From: Congregibacter variabilis
Lineage (GTDB): Bacteria; Pseudomonadota; Gammaproteobacteria; Pseudomonadales; Halieaceae
Assembly: GCF_045689235.1 (NCBI RefSeq)
Contig: NZ_CP136864.1
Location: 2,852,001-2,916,000 of the forward strand
Direction: 5' to 3'
DNA length: 64,000 nucleotides
The translations under genes and the position numbers were made by a program. Below, piece by piece: positions 54,717 to 63,381 of this stretch (position 1 is the stretch's first letter; each line of letters begins with the position of its first letter). Below the pieces are notes generated by a model, which saw nothing but the letters and a program-made list of their open reading frames with translations, did no database searches and was not told where the DNA came from.

Positions 54717-55993
54717 CCTAGGCGATCACGCAGGGAATAGTAGAGCATACCTGCCACCAAGCCCGGCCAGCGCAGTAGCGTACCTCCGGGAAACTTGGGC
54801 GTGGGTACATTGGCCATGATATCGAAGCGCTCTGCAGTGCCCGCAATAGTCTCTGCGAGTAATTTGCCGGCAAGCGTAGCAATGGGCACGCCGTGGCCGG
54901 AATATCCATGAGCATATAGCACTCGGGGCGACACGCGTCCCAGCGCCGGCATTCGGTTCAATGTGATCGCCAGGGTGCCGCCCCAGCCGTACTCGATGGC
55001 CGTGTCTGCCAGTTCTGGATAAATCTCCAGCATATAAGGTCGTACGAAGGCGGGAATATCTTTCGGAAAGCGCGAGGTGTAGGACTCTCCGCCTCCAAAC
55101 AGCAGCCGGTTATCGGCAGATAACTTCCAGTAATTGATCACAAAGCGACTATCGGACATTGATGTGTCGTCGCGTATGAGCCGTCGGGCTGTTTCTTCGT
55201 CCAGGGGCTCGGTCGCTATCACGTAATTGTTGATGGGCATGATCTGACCGGCGACCCGAGGCTCAAGTTTTTTGAGATAGCCATTGCAGGCCAGTAGCAG
55301 GTGTTCGCATTCGACCTTCCCAGTGTCTGTGTGTACATGCACATGTGTGTTTTCTTCGTAATGGGTAACACGACTGTTTTCGTGCAGCGTGACGCCGAGT
55401 TCCTGCGCAGCCCGGGCTAGCCCCAGACAATAGTTGAGTGGATGCAGGTGGCGCGCCGCCGTATCGAGTATGCCGCCATGAAAGCCCTGCGCAGAGGTCA
55501 TTTGTGCGAGCTCCTCGGTTTCTATGTATCGAATATCACCGAAGTCATACACGGCCCGAAGGTGATCGACCTCTTCGCGAAGCTCTATTGCTGCTTTTTT
55601 AGTGCACGCCGTGTGGAGGTTGCCCTTTTTTAACTCACATTGGATATTGAATTCGTCTATCAGCTCGCAAACTGTGTTTACGCCTTCAAGACCGAGGTCC
55701 CAAAGCATCCTCGCCCGCTGTTTGCCCACCAGTTTTTCAAGACTGTACTGATCCGCGCGCTGTCCGGTGCCCACGTGTCCGCCATTGCGTCCCGATGCAC
55801 CCCAGCCCAAACGATTGGCTTCGAGCAGGGTTACGCTGTAGCCGCGCTTTCGAAGATGAATGGCCGCTGACAGTCCAGTGTATCCACCGCCAACAATGCA
55901 TACATCACTGCGTGCATCGCCTCTAAGGGCCGGAAAACTATTTTGATAGTTGGCTGTCGCCGCGTACCAGGAATTGACGTGCTCTTCGCTCAT
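54713..55993 (-). CDS. puuB: Gamma-glutamylputrescine oxidase-like FAD oxidoreductase
   Basis: PuuB oxidises gamma-glutamylputrescine in the Puu polyamine pathway. The 426-residue DAO-type enzyme has the FAD motif SDVCIVGGGYTGLSAAIHLRK and the WGASGRNGGHVG signature typical of PuuB/OrdL proteins, with a closing GYSGHGVPIATLAGKL. It is divergent from puuA, which makes the substrate, so the assignment is well supported by context. No strong ribosome site is seen. The same fold is shared by other amine oxidases. Confidence 0.87.
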   Translation of the reverse strand: MSEEHVNSWYAATANYQNSFPALRGDARSDVCIVGGGYTGLSAAIHLRKRGYSVTLLEANRLGWGASGRNGGHVGTGQRADQYSLEKLVGKQRARMLWDLGLEGVNTVCELIDEFNIQCELKKGNLHTACTKKAAIELREEVDHLRAVYDFGDIRYIETEELAQMTSAQGFHGGILDTAARHLHPLNYCLGLARAAQELGVTLHENSRVTHYEENTHVHVHTDTGKVECEHLLLACNGYLKKLEPRVAGQIMPINNYVIATEPLDEETARRLIRDDTSMSDSRFVINYWKLSADNRLLFGGGESYTSRFPKDIPAFVRPYMLEIYPELADTAIEYGWGGTLAITLNRMPALGRVSPRVLYAHGYSGHGVPIATLAGKLLAETIAGTAERFDIMANVPTPKFPGGTLLRWPGLVAGMLYYSLRDRLG

Positions 55994-56040
55994 ATAAAAA
56001 GGAGAAACTCGGTATGGTTCAGACGTATCGCCGCATAGTA

Positions 56041-56055
56041 GCGCAGCCTCTGCGC
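56041..56055. promoter_or_regulatory. Inverted repeat in the puuB-puuA spacer
   Basis: GCGCAG-CCT-CTGCGC is a perfect 6-bp inverted repeat between the divergent puuB and puuA genes. It could be an operator for a polyamine-responsive repressor; the regulator is not in the window. Confidence 0.4.
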
Positions 56056-56109
56056 GCTAGCGATAGCCGTTAAGCCCGTATGATTACACTAGCCTTTATG
56101 GGTATTGCG

Positions 56110-56123
56110 AGGCCCGAGGGCCT
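56110..56123. promoter_or_regulatory. Second inverted repeat upstream of puuA
   Basis: AGGCCC-GA-GGGCCT is a perfect palindrome with a 2-base centre, about 40 bases before the puuA start. It may be an operator or a leader hairpin. Confidence 0.35.
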
Positions 56124-56162
56124 GCTGCGATACTCTTTGGGCGAAATCCTAGGAAGCATCGC

Positions 56163-57509
56163 ATGACAACGAACAGCAAGACCATCACAGACTGGCTGAA
56201 GCAGCAGCAAATCTCCGAAATCGAATGCCTTGTGCCGGATATGACGGGCAATGCCAGGGGTAAGTTTATCCCCGCGCATCAATTTATTTCCCACGGAGAT
56301 CCCCGGCTGCCAGAGAGTATTTTGGTGCAAACCGTGACGGGCGAGTACAGCGATGAGCACTGGGACTTCGTGGAGCCTACCGACACGGACATGCTGCTAC
56401 GCCCAGATGCATCCACCATGCGTCTGGTGCCCTGGGCTCGGGAACCTACTGCGCAGATTATTCATGACTGTTATACCCAGGCCGGAGAACTACATCCGCT
56501 TGCGTCTCGGACAGTGCTTCGAAAAGTGCTTGCGGCCTACGAACAAGCTGGCCTCACGCCTGTGATCGCACCGGAGATGGAGTTTTATCTGGTGGCCCGA
56601 AATGAGGACGCCGACAATGAGCTCGTGCCTCCTGTGGGACGTAGTGGCCGACGCGAAACGGCACGATTGTCTTACAGCATTGACGCCGTCGCCGAGTTCG
56701 AAGATTTTGTCGAAGACATGTATGACTATGCGGATGCCCAGAAACTGGATGTCGACACACTGATCCATGAGAACGGCGCCGCACAGATGGAGATCAATTT
56801 TCGTCACGGTGACCCGCTATCGCTGGCCGATCAGGTGTTTGTTTTTAAGCGCACCGTTCGAGAGACCGCGCATAAATACAAAATGTACGCGACCTTTATG
56901 GCCAAGCCCATGAAGGATGAGCCGGGCAGTGCCATGCACATTCACCAGAGCCTGCTCGATGCATCAGGGAACAATATTTTTGTTACTGCCGACGGTGAAC
57001 ATTCGCCCGCTTTTTTGAGTTATATCGCTGGTCTTCAGCGCTATACACCGGAGTTGATCAGTCTCTACGCGCCGAATGTGAACTCTTATCGACGGCTGGC
57101 GCCCGATATCTCGGCGCCGATCAATCTCAATTGGGGTTTGGATAATCGCACCTGTGCTTTTCGTGTGCCTCAAAGCGAACTCGCGGCGACTCGTGTCGAG
57201 AATCGCTTTCCGGGTGCTGACGCGAATCCCTACCTCGCCATTGCTGCAACCCTGGCTAGTGGTCTGCTGGGCATGCAGGAAAATCTCACGCCCTCAGCAC
57301 CGCACCAGGGCACGGCCAACGAGGATAGCGTTGAGGTTGCGAGGACCCTGGAGGAAGGATTGCGTAATCTTGGCAGTACGCCGGCACTGTGCGACTTGTT
57401 CGGCGACTTGTTCCTGCGTGCGTACGCGGCGGTGAAGCTGGACGAGTTTGAGGAATTTAACCGCGTGATCAGTTCCTGGGAGCGAGAGCACTTGCTCTTG
57501 CAGGTGTAA
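56163..57509 (+). CDS. puuA: Glutamate-putrescine ligase (glutamine-synthetase family)
   Basis: PuuA joins glutamate to putrescine using ATP, the first step of the Puu route. The 448-residue product has the glutamine synthetase fold: PVIAPEMEFYLV (metal Glu), ENGAAQMEINFRHGDPL, GSAMHIHQSL (metal His) and the late ENRFPGADANPYLAIAATLASG loop. It lacks the MSPEE-type adenylylation loop of GlnA. Being divergent from puuB strengthens the polyamine assignment; a different gamma-glutamyl-amine substrate remains possible. Confidence 0.9.
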   Translation: MTTNSKTITDWLKQQQISEIECLVPDMTGNARGKFIPAHQFISHGDPRLPESILVQTVTGEYSDEHWDFVEPTDTDMLLRPDASTMRLVPWAREPTAQIIHDCYTQAGELHPLASRTVLRKVLAAYEQAGLTPVIAPEMEFYLVARNEDADNELVPPVGRSGRRETARLSYSIDAVAEFEDFVEDMYDYADAQKLDVDTLIHENGAAQMEINFRHGDPLSLADQVFVFKRTVRETAHKYKMYATFMAKPMKDEPGSAMHIHQSLLDASGNNIFVTADGEHSPAFLSYIAGLQRYTPELISLYAPNVNSYRRLAPDISAPINLNWGLDNRTCAFRVPQSELAATRVENRFPGADANPYLAIAATLASGLLGMQENLTPSAPHQGTANEDSVEVARTLEEGLRNLGSTPALCDLFGDLFLRAYAAVKLDEFEEFNRVISSWEREHLLLQV

Positions 57510-57513
57510 CCTT

Positions 57514-58362
57514 TTGAACGCGGGTTTCTTTGGTCATGGCTTTCGCGGACGACTTTTTGTCGCCGTAAAGTACATCACCTACATTCTACTGCTGGGCAAT
57601 GTGTACTTCTTCCTTCAGGAAGAGTCGGGATCTCTTGAGTACACCTTCACGGGGCCCATGTCTCTGGGACAGTACGTGCAGGTGTTTGCGGCGACGCTGG
57701 ATACCACTGCCTGGGTGGTATTGCTGTTGTTGTTTGAGCTGGAAACCTCGGTGCTTGATGATGAAAAGATCCGCGGACTCGTAAAGATTGCACTCCACGG
57801 TATTCGTCTGATTTGTGGCGCGGCGATTGTCTGGGCGTTTACCGGTTACTGCGCTGAGCTCATTACGCTTTACAAGGTGACTGTAATAGACGCCTTCAAT
57901 GGTTGCGCGCAGCTCAGCGAGGGCTGGTCTTTGCTATTACGTTTGGACGAATATGCGCCTTTGGATGCCCAGAACTGCTTGAAGGTTGCTGACTCCGCTT
58001 TGCGCCTCAATGAGTTCAAAATTGTGGCGGATGCGGACACTCTGGACTTGTCCCGGTATCTGGCGTGGACTGACGTGATCAACGCGGCGGCCTGGATACT
58101 GGTGGTTGTGGTGCTCGAGATAGAGGTGCGATTGCAGCTACGCGGCAGTCTCACCGATGCGATTGTCGATGGCACGCGATACCTCAAATATTGCCTGTAT
58201 AGCACCTTGTTTATTGCCGCAGTGTACTGGGGCTTTGAGGGCAAGTTCCTGGATTTTTACGACGCATGCCTATGGCTGTTCGCGTTTATCTTTATCGAGC
58301 TGAACGTATTTGACTGGCAGCGCGAAACACAGGATCTGCAGCCGCAGCATTCTGCAGCGTAG
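57514..58362 (+). CDS. Unknown six-helix inner-membrane protein
   Basis: A 282-residue membrane protein with no family recognised. It has about six hydrophobic segments (near 19-36, 58-76, 95-115, 188-206, 228-243 and 248-264). A polar loop between the third and fourth holds Cys residues in NGCAQL and QNCLKV. The start is TTG at 57514, 4 bases after the puuA stop, with AGGTG about 8 bases upstream. It is probably co-translated with puuA. A role in polyamine handling is only positional inference. Confidence 0.7.
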   Translation: MNAGFFGHGFRGRLFVAVKYITYILLLGNVYFFLQEESGSLEYTFTGPMSLGQYVQVFAATLDTTAWVVLLLLFELETSVLDDEKIRGLVKIALHGIRLICGAAIVWAFTGYCAELITLYKVTVIDAFNGCAQLSEGWSLLLRLDEYAPLDAQNCLKVADSALRLNEFKIVADADTLDLSRYLAWTDVINAAAWILVVVVLEIEVRLQLRGSLTDAIVDGTRYLKYCLYSTLFIAAVYWGFEGKFLDFYDACLWLFAFIFIELNVFDWQRETQDLQPQHSAA

Positions 58363-58448
58363 AGATATTTTTGCGACAGTGTCTCTAAGCCGCGCGTAAG
58401 TACCGCAGAACGGGGAAACGAATACCATTCATAGCGCCAGGCGCTAGC

Positions 58449-58667
58449 TCAGTAGTCGTCAAACTCCAGGTCGTAATCGCCCAGTTCTTCGCGGAGCCGA
58501 AGCTCCTCGATTCTCTGCTCGGCACGCCGGCGCTTTTCTGCCAACTGGTGCTTCTGCGAAGACTCCGCACTCAGGCCTTCATAGGCCTCGTCCGAGAACT
58601 CTCCGATCACAGGTTCGAACAAGTCGTCCAGACTGTCTGGTGTTGATTCTTGATTGCGATCTCCCAC
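58449..58667 (-). CDS. Small acidic coiled-coil protein of unknown function
   Basis: A 72-residue protein rich in Glu, Asp and Arg. The middle is a charged helix (KRRRAEQRIEELRLREELGD), and the end is a very acidic tail (YDLEFDDY). It vaguely resembles short putative envelope proteins of Pseudomonas (PA3496-like), but this is a weak guess. The start lies just after an AGGTGG-like ribosome site on the minus strand. Nothing else fits this stretch. Confidence 0.55.
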   Translation of the reverse strand: MGDRNQESTPDSLDDLFEPVIGEFSDEAYEGLSAESSQKHQLAEKRRRAEQRIEELRLREELGDYDLEFDDY

Positions 58668-59084
58668 AAACCACCTCCTGATGATTACGGGCCATCCACA
58701 GCGCCAATATCCGGCAGCCCTCGGAGGGAGTCAATCGGTGGATCCCCATGATTTATATGAAAAATTACGATCAATAAATGGGAATTTTGTCGAAAAGTTG
58801 ACGAGCAATCCCGGGCTTCATCCTTGAATTCACGCTACACATCCCTGTGCCAGGCCCATAGACCGCGTGTCCGGGAGTCTCGTCATGCGGCCAAAGTTGG
58901 TCGCTATATGTTGATTGCAAGGCTTATGCCAGCGTAGGGAAACCGCTAAAAAGAGTACTAAATATCGGTAAATACGGGGTTTTTGGTCTATTCGCTGCGC
59001 GCTTGCGCTCTGTGCTTGGCGGGGTGATGCGTAACCTGGTGTGTCGCGAACGCGTTCGCCGGTGCGCTTGCTGATACCCCTAAC
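58668..59084. other. Non-coding spacer, 417 bases
   Basis: No gene is seen on either strand. The centre (about 58740-58800) is AT-rich, the ends GC-rich. Short inverted runs such as TCGCGAACGCGTTCGCCGG near 59045 could form small hairpins, but nothing clear enough to name. No tRNA-like or sRNA-like fold was recognised by eye. Confidence 0.5.
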
Positions 59085-59603
59085 TCAGGAATAGAGTTCT
59101 TGTACGATCAGCGCCGCAATGGCATCTGCGCTGCCGGCAACAGCATCGACGGTGTGCGAAGCGAATTTGTCGTATAGCGGTGTTCGCTCGTTATAGATGT
59201 CTTCAAAGCTTTGATCAGCACCACTGGCGATACCTCGTTCGGGGTTAGCGGAAACGCGTTGCTTCAGCGTTGTCACGTCAGCACGGAGATAAACCACAGG
59301 TCCTGCCGCACGCAATCGATCCATGATTGCTTCGCTATAGATCACGCTACCGCCGGTTGCCAGTACGCGTCCTTGAATATGCTCGCCAAGCAGCACTGAC
59401 TCTTCGATGCTGCGCAGACGCAGATACCCGTCGCTGTCGACGATGTCTTGCAGAGTTCTACCTTCCCGGGCCTGAATAGACAGATCGGTATCGGTAAATT
59501 CAAGGCCAATGAGTTTTGCGAGGATGACACCCACAGTGCTCTTGCCCACGCCCGGCATTCCAATAAGGCTGATGGTGCGAAACTGTGTGCGGATATTACT
59601 CAT
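59085..59603 (-). CDS. Second shikimate kinase-like protein
   Basis: A 172-residue P-loop kinase with Walker A GMPGVGKST and TDTDLSIQ (shikimate Asp40 region). Arg62 and Arg140 align with the two shikimate-binding arginines. It differs from AroK at 17452 in two places: the glycine-rich loop is GGS rather than GGG, and the ATP lid reads NPERGIAS rather than RNRPLL. It could be a second shikimate kinase or act on a related substrate. It stands alone, divergent from gcvT. Confidence 0.75.
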   Translation of the reverse strand: MSNIRTQFRTISLIGMPGVGKSTVGVILAKLIGLEFTDTDLSIQAREGRTLQDIVDSDGYLRLRSIEESVLLGEHIQGRVLATGGSVIYSEAIMDRLRAAGPVVYLRADVTTLKQRVSANPERGIASGADQSFEDIYNERTPLYDKFASHTVDAVAGSADAIAALIVQELYS

Positions 59604-59670
59604 GATGCTTCCTTTTCATGTGCGTGCATTATCCCCACTTCTGGCGAACGCTCAATGCCCTGCGCGTGCA

Positions 59671-59679
59671 TGCTAAAGT
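59671..59679 (+). promoter_or_regulatory. Candidate extended -10 element for gcvT
   Basis: TGC-TAAAGT followed by a GC-rich TCCGCCCC discriminator, about 34 bases before the gcvT start. The -35 is poor. It resembles the rpmE promoter core. Confidence 0.3.
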
Positions 59680-59712
59680 TCCGCCCCTCAGATTTGTATT
59701 GGAAGCATTGGA

Positions 59713-60825
59713 ATGAGTCTCAAACACACCCCCCTGGATGCATTACACCGAGAGCTGGGTGCCCGTATGGTGCCCTTTGCCGGCTATGACATGCCGGTGC
59801 AGTACAGCAACGGCATCATCGCCGAGCACCGGCACACGCGAGAGCAGGCGGGTTTGTTTGATGTGTCGCATATGGGGCAATTTGTTCTTGAGGGTCCGGG
59901 AATCACCGAGACCCTGGAATCGCTGGTGCCCGTTGATCTGCAAGCATTGGGTGAGCATCGCCAGAGCTATGCGCTGCTGACCAACGACGAGGGCGGGGTA
60001 CGCGACGATCTGATCATCACTCGCTGGAGCGCAGATACCTTCTTTTTGGTGGTTAATGCTTCTTGCAAAGTAGATGACCGCGCATGGATAGAGTCCAAGC
60101 TGAGCGCCGGCCAAAGCTTGCGAGAGCTTGATGGCCAGGGGCTGCTTGCCTTGCAGGGTCCCCGGGCTCGAGAAGTGTTGAGTAGCTTGGTGCCAGAAAC
60201 CGCGGAGCTTAGGTTTCTACAGGGTGCGCATTGCGAGCTCGATGGCATGCCCATCTATGTCACTTGCTCGGGATATACCGGCGAGGACGGCTATGAGCTG
60301 TCGACAGCAGGTGAGCATACCGAAGCCTTAGCGCGAAAGCTGCTAAGCCATGAAGCCACAGCGCCAGTGGGCCTGGGAGCTCGTGACTCGCTGCGTCTGG
60401 AGTCGGGTTTGTGTCTCTACGGTCACGAACTATCTCCCACGATAAGCCCCATAGAAGCGAAATTGAATTGGTCTATCAGCAAGCCTCGTCGTCCCGGTGG
60501 CGAGCGAGCTGGGGGGTACCCCGGGGCAGAGCGTGTAGCTCGAGAGTTGAGCGAAGGGACCGCGCGAACGCGTGTGGGCATTCGTGTACTGGGAAAGCGT
60601 CCCGTGCGCGAGGGGCAGAGTGTTCTCAACGGCGACGGTGATGTGGTGGGTGTGATTACCTCCGGGGCATACGCAGCCACTGTGGATGCGCCTATTGCCA
60701 TGGCTTTCGTAGAGAGTAGCTACGCGGCGCTGGACACCGAACTGGGTGTTGATGTGCGTGGTAAAGCGTTGCCGGTGGTGGTGTGCAAAATGCCCTTGGT
60801 GCCCCAGCGATATTACCGCGGCTGA
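59713..60825 (+). CDS. gcvT: Aminomethyltransferase of the glycine cleavage system (T protein)
   Basis: GcvT transfers the methylene of the aminomethyl-lipoyl H protein to tetrahydrofolate, releasing ammonia. The 370-residue product has the opening TPLDALHRELGARMVPFAGYDMPVQY, FDVSHMGQ, the catalytic Asp region DLIITRW, and GLGARDSLRLESGLCLYGHEL. The H and P subunit genes are not next to it. Its TGA directly abuts the stop of the convergent HNH gene. Confidence 0.95.
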   Translation: MSLKHTPLDALHRELGARMVPFAGYDMPVQYSNGIIAEHRHTREQAGLFDVSHMGQFVLEGPGITETLESLVPVDLQALGEHRQSYALLTNDEGGVRDDLIITRWSADTFFLVVNASCKVDDRAWIESKLSAGQSLRELDGQGLLALQGPRAREVLSSLVPETAELRFLQGAHCELDGMPIYVTCSGYTGEDGYELSTAGEHTEALARKLLSHEATAPVGLGARDSLRLESGLCLYGHELSPTISPIEAKLNWSISKPRRPGGERAGGYPGAERVARELSEGTARTRVGIRVLGKRPVREGQSVLNGDGDVVGVITSGAYAATVDAPIAMAFVESSYAALDTELGVDVRGKALPVVVCKMPLVPQRYYRG

Positions 60826-61377
60826 TCAGTTGGCCCAGTCGCGGTGTGCTCGAAACTGTTTTGACAGATAGTCCATTTGGTCTGCCAGGACCCGATCTTT
60901 GGCGAGGTAGTGCCATTCATAGGTGTTGGGCCGAAAGGGTACGGCCAGTAATGGCATGCCGGCTTCTTCTGGAGTGAGATTGTCTTTTTGCCAGTTGCAC
61001 CGCTTGCAGGCGGCGACCACGTTCTCCCAGCGATCATTGCCACCGCGGGACACAGGCATCACGTGATCGCGGGTCAGCTCCGAACGACCGTGCTGTGTGC
61101 CGCAGTACAGGCAGCGATGATCATCGCGACGAAATAGCGTGCGGTTGCAAAGTGGCGGAGTGAAGCTCTGAACGATACGACCCTGGAGCGCAACAATAGG
61201 CTGTAGATCGATACGCGAGCGTTTTCCGGAAAGTCGTTGGACGCCCCCGAACACCGGAGGTAATACGTCTCCTATACCGTAGACAACGTCGCCCCGGGCA
61301 TAGGCTGATATTGCTTCGTGCAGTGACAGCCAACCGCGAGGCTGTCCTGCCAGGTCCAACTTGAGGATCGCTTGCAT
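60826..61377 (-). CDS. HNH endonuclease domain protein
   Basis: A 183-residue protein with a zinc-bound HNH nuclease fold. Zinc cysteines are in CLYCG and CKRCN, and the catalytic block is LTRDHVMPVSRGGNDRWEN. The N-terminal half (about 80 residues) is conserved in a chromosomal proteobacterial family that is not tied to phage or restriction. Function is unknown; DNA repair or nicking has been proposed for HNH proteins in general. It is convergent with gcvT. Confidence 0.85.
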   Translation of the reverse strand: MQAILKLDLAGQPRGWLSLHEAISAYARGDVVYGIGDVLPPVFGGVQRLSGKRSRIDLQPIVALQGRIVQSFTPPLCNRTLFRRDDHRCLYCGTQHGRSELTRDHVMPVSRGGNDRWENVVAACKRCNWQKDNLTPEEAGMPLLAVPFRPNTYEWHYLAKDRVLADQMDYLSKQFRAHRDWAN

Positions 61378-61470
61378 GTCTTCCTACCCGTAGTAGGTTC
61401 CCCTTACGCTACTGCAATCACCGTCTGCAAACAATCCCCTGAACACAGGCATTGTGACAAGGTGAAGCGT

Positions 61471-63285
61471 TTACTTACTCTCGGATGGCTTCTCTTTGGC
61501 GCTGTCATCGTTGTTTTTCCACACCAATGCGATGATGCGTTGAGTGCCGCTTTGTTTGCTCAGTGCTTCCGGGTCGTCAATCACACGCAGTTTTTGTTTC
61601 TCACCCAGGCTTAAAAGTGGAATCAATTTGGCGCCAGTCTCCCGCTTGTAGTCCTCGAGACTGAAATCTTCGCCTAGTCGGATGGTTTTGATTTCTGCGC
61701 CACCAGCGAGCAGGCTGGCGATCTTCTCGAAAGTGAGATCAGCTGTGAAGAGGCGCGGCGGCGCATATTCGTCAGCAATGCGCGAGCGATCGGTGTCTTT
61801 GCGGTCTTCACTGTTGCGAAGACTAAAAACCCTTTGGGGGCCAAACTCGCTGCGAAACTTCATGCAGGCCAGGGTGTTCCAGCGCGAGCGGCGGCTCACC
61901 GCAAACAATCGTCCTATGCCCGATAGCTCTAAATACTGGTCCGCATGGGACGAGATGGGATCTCCGTAATAGACCTCCAGTCCTGCCATGCGGGCGGCGC
62001 GAATTTCTTCGTAGGACGTATCCGCCAATTTCACACGGTAGCCCTGGTCCTGCAGCGCCTTGGCCATGGCTCGGGCGACGCTGTTAGCACCGACAAACAA
62101 CACGCCATTGGGCTCTGCCTCGGCAAGTCCCAGTGCTTTGGTTACCCGGCGGGCGCTGAGGCTTTGCAACAGTACCGTAGCCAGAATCACCAGGAAGGTA
62201 AGTGCGACCAGTGTCGATGCACCTTCATGCCCGGATTCCTCGAGGCGAATCGCAAACAGTGATGACACGGCGGCAGCGACGATGCCCCGGGGTGCAACCC
62301 AGGAGATCAATGCTTTTTGCTGCCAGCGGTAGCCACTGCGGATGGTAGACAACCAGACGATGATTGGTCGAGCTGCGAGGATCACCAGCAGAATAATGAC
62401 GCCCTGCCAGCCCGTGGCGATTATCTCGGCCGGATCCACTCGGGCGCCAAGAACCACAAACAATACGGAGATAATCAGGACGGAGAGGCTCTCTTTAAAG
62501 CTGAGTATTTCGCTTACCGCAACGTCACGCATATTTCCCAGTAAGATGCCCATGATGGTCACAGCCAAGAGTCCCGATTCGTGAGCAAGGGCATCGCTGC
62601 CGGCGAACACCATGACCACCCAGGCAAGGGTAAGCACATTGAGTAAGTATTCGGGTACCCAATGCCGTCGAAGGACTATGCCCAGACTCCAGGCACCTGC
62701 AAGGCCCATAAAGGTGCCCGCGCCAATGCTTTCCGCAAACAGCATGAGCGAGTTCTGACCGGTGAGCAGGTATTGAAATACCAGTACGGCCAACAGAGCA
62801 CCTACCGGATCTATGAGGATCCCCTCCCAGCGGAGCACCTGACTCACGCTGTTTTCTGCGCGCATGGTGCGAAGGAGAGGGTTGATCACAGTAGGTCCGG
62901 TCACGATCATCAAGGCAGCGAAGAGCATGGCGATGTCGCCGGAGAGCCCCGCAAGATAGTGCGCTCCAGCTGCAATAAGGAGCCAGTTGAGCACTGCGCC
63001 CCAGCTAACCAGGTTGGTAACTACGGCGCCATGTCCGCGAATATCGCGAAATCGAAGCGTCATTCCACCTTCAAAAAGCACCAGAGCGACACCCAGGGAC
63101 ACCATCGGAAAGAGGATCGGCCCGAACATTTCGTCTGGATTGAGGAGGCCGGTTGCCGGTCCAGCAAGGATGCCCAGTGCCAGCAGGGGCAGAATTGACG
63201 GTAGCTTTAGTCGCCAGGCCAACCATTGTGCGCCGACGCCGAGTACCAGCACGGCGGCCATGGTGTAGAGAACGGATTGATCCAT
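61471..63285 (-). CDS. Monovalent cation:proton antiporter with C-terminal NAD-binding domain
   Basis: A CPA-type antiporter of 604 residues. The N-terminal 400 residues form about 12-13 helices (LGVALVLFEGGMTLRF near TM3, GPTVINPLLRT and an IDPVGALLAV motif with the cation-binding Asp). A TrkA-N Rossmann domain follows (GVLFVGANSVARAMAKALQD) with a TrkA-C-like end. This resembles NhaP-type or KefB-type proteins and likely exchanges Na+ or K+ for protons under nucleotide control. The ATG at 63285 starts MDQSVL; TTG 63321 is a less likely alternative. Confidence 0.9.
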   Translation of the reverse strand: MDQSVLYTMAAVLVLGVGAQWLAWRLKLPSILPLLALGILAGPATGLLNPDEMFGPILFPMVSLGVALVLFEGGMTLRFRDIRGHGAVVTNLVSWGAVLNWLLIAAGAHYLAGLSGDIAMLFAALMIVTGPTVINPLLRTMRAENSVSQVLRWEGILIDPVGALLAVLVFQYLLTGQNSLMLFAESIGAGTFMGLAGAWSLGIVLRRHWVPEYLLNVLTLAWVVMVFAGSDALAHESGLLAVTIMGILLGNMRDVAVSEILSFKESLSVLIISVLFVVLGARVDPAEIIATGWQGVIILLVILAARPIIVWLSTIRSGYRWQQKALISWVAPRGIVAAAVSSLFAIRLEESGHEGASTLVALTFLVILATVLLQSLSARRVTKALGLAEAEPNGVLFVGANSVARAMAKALQDQGYRVKLADTSYEEIRAARMAGLEVYYGDPISSHADQYLELSGIGRLFAVSRRSRWNTLACMKFRSEFGPQRVFSLRNSEDRKDTDRSRIADEYAPPRLFTADLTFEKIASLLAGGAEIKTIRLGEDFSLEDYKRETGAKLIPLLSLGEKQKLRVIDDPEALSKQSGTQRIIALVWKNNDDSAKEKPSESK

Positions 63286-63381
63286 GCGCGACAAAGGCCT
63301 GCTAAATAGAGTAGCGGGCAAGCCTACTGTGATCGGGGAGCGATGGAAAGGAACGCGCAGGTACGCGCCCCTTCCCTATTT

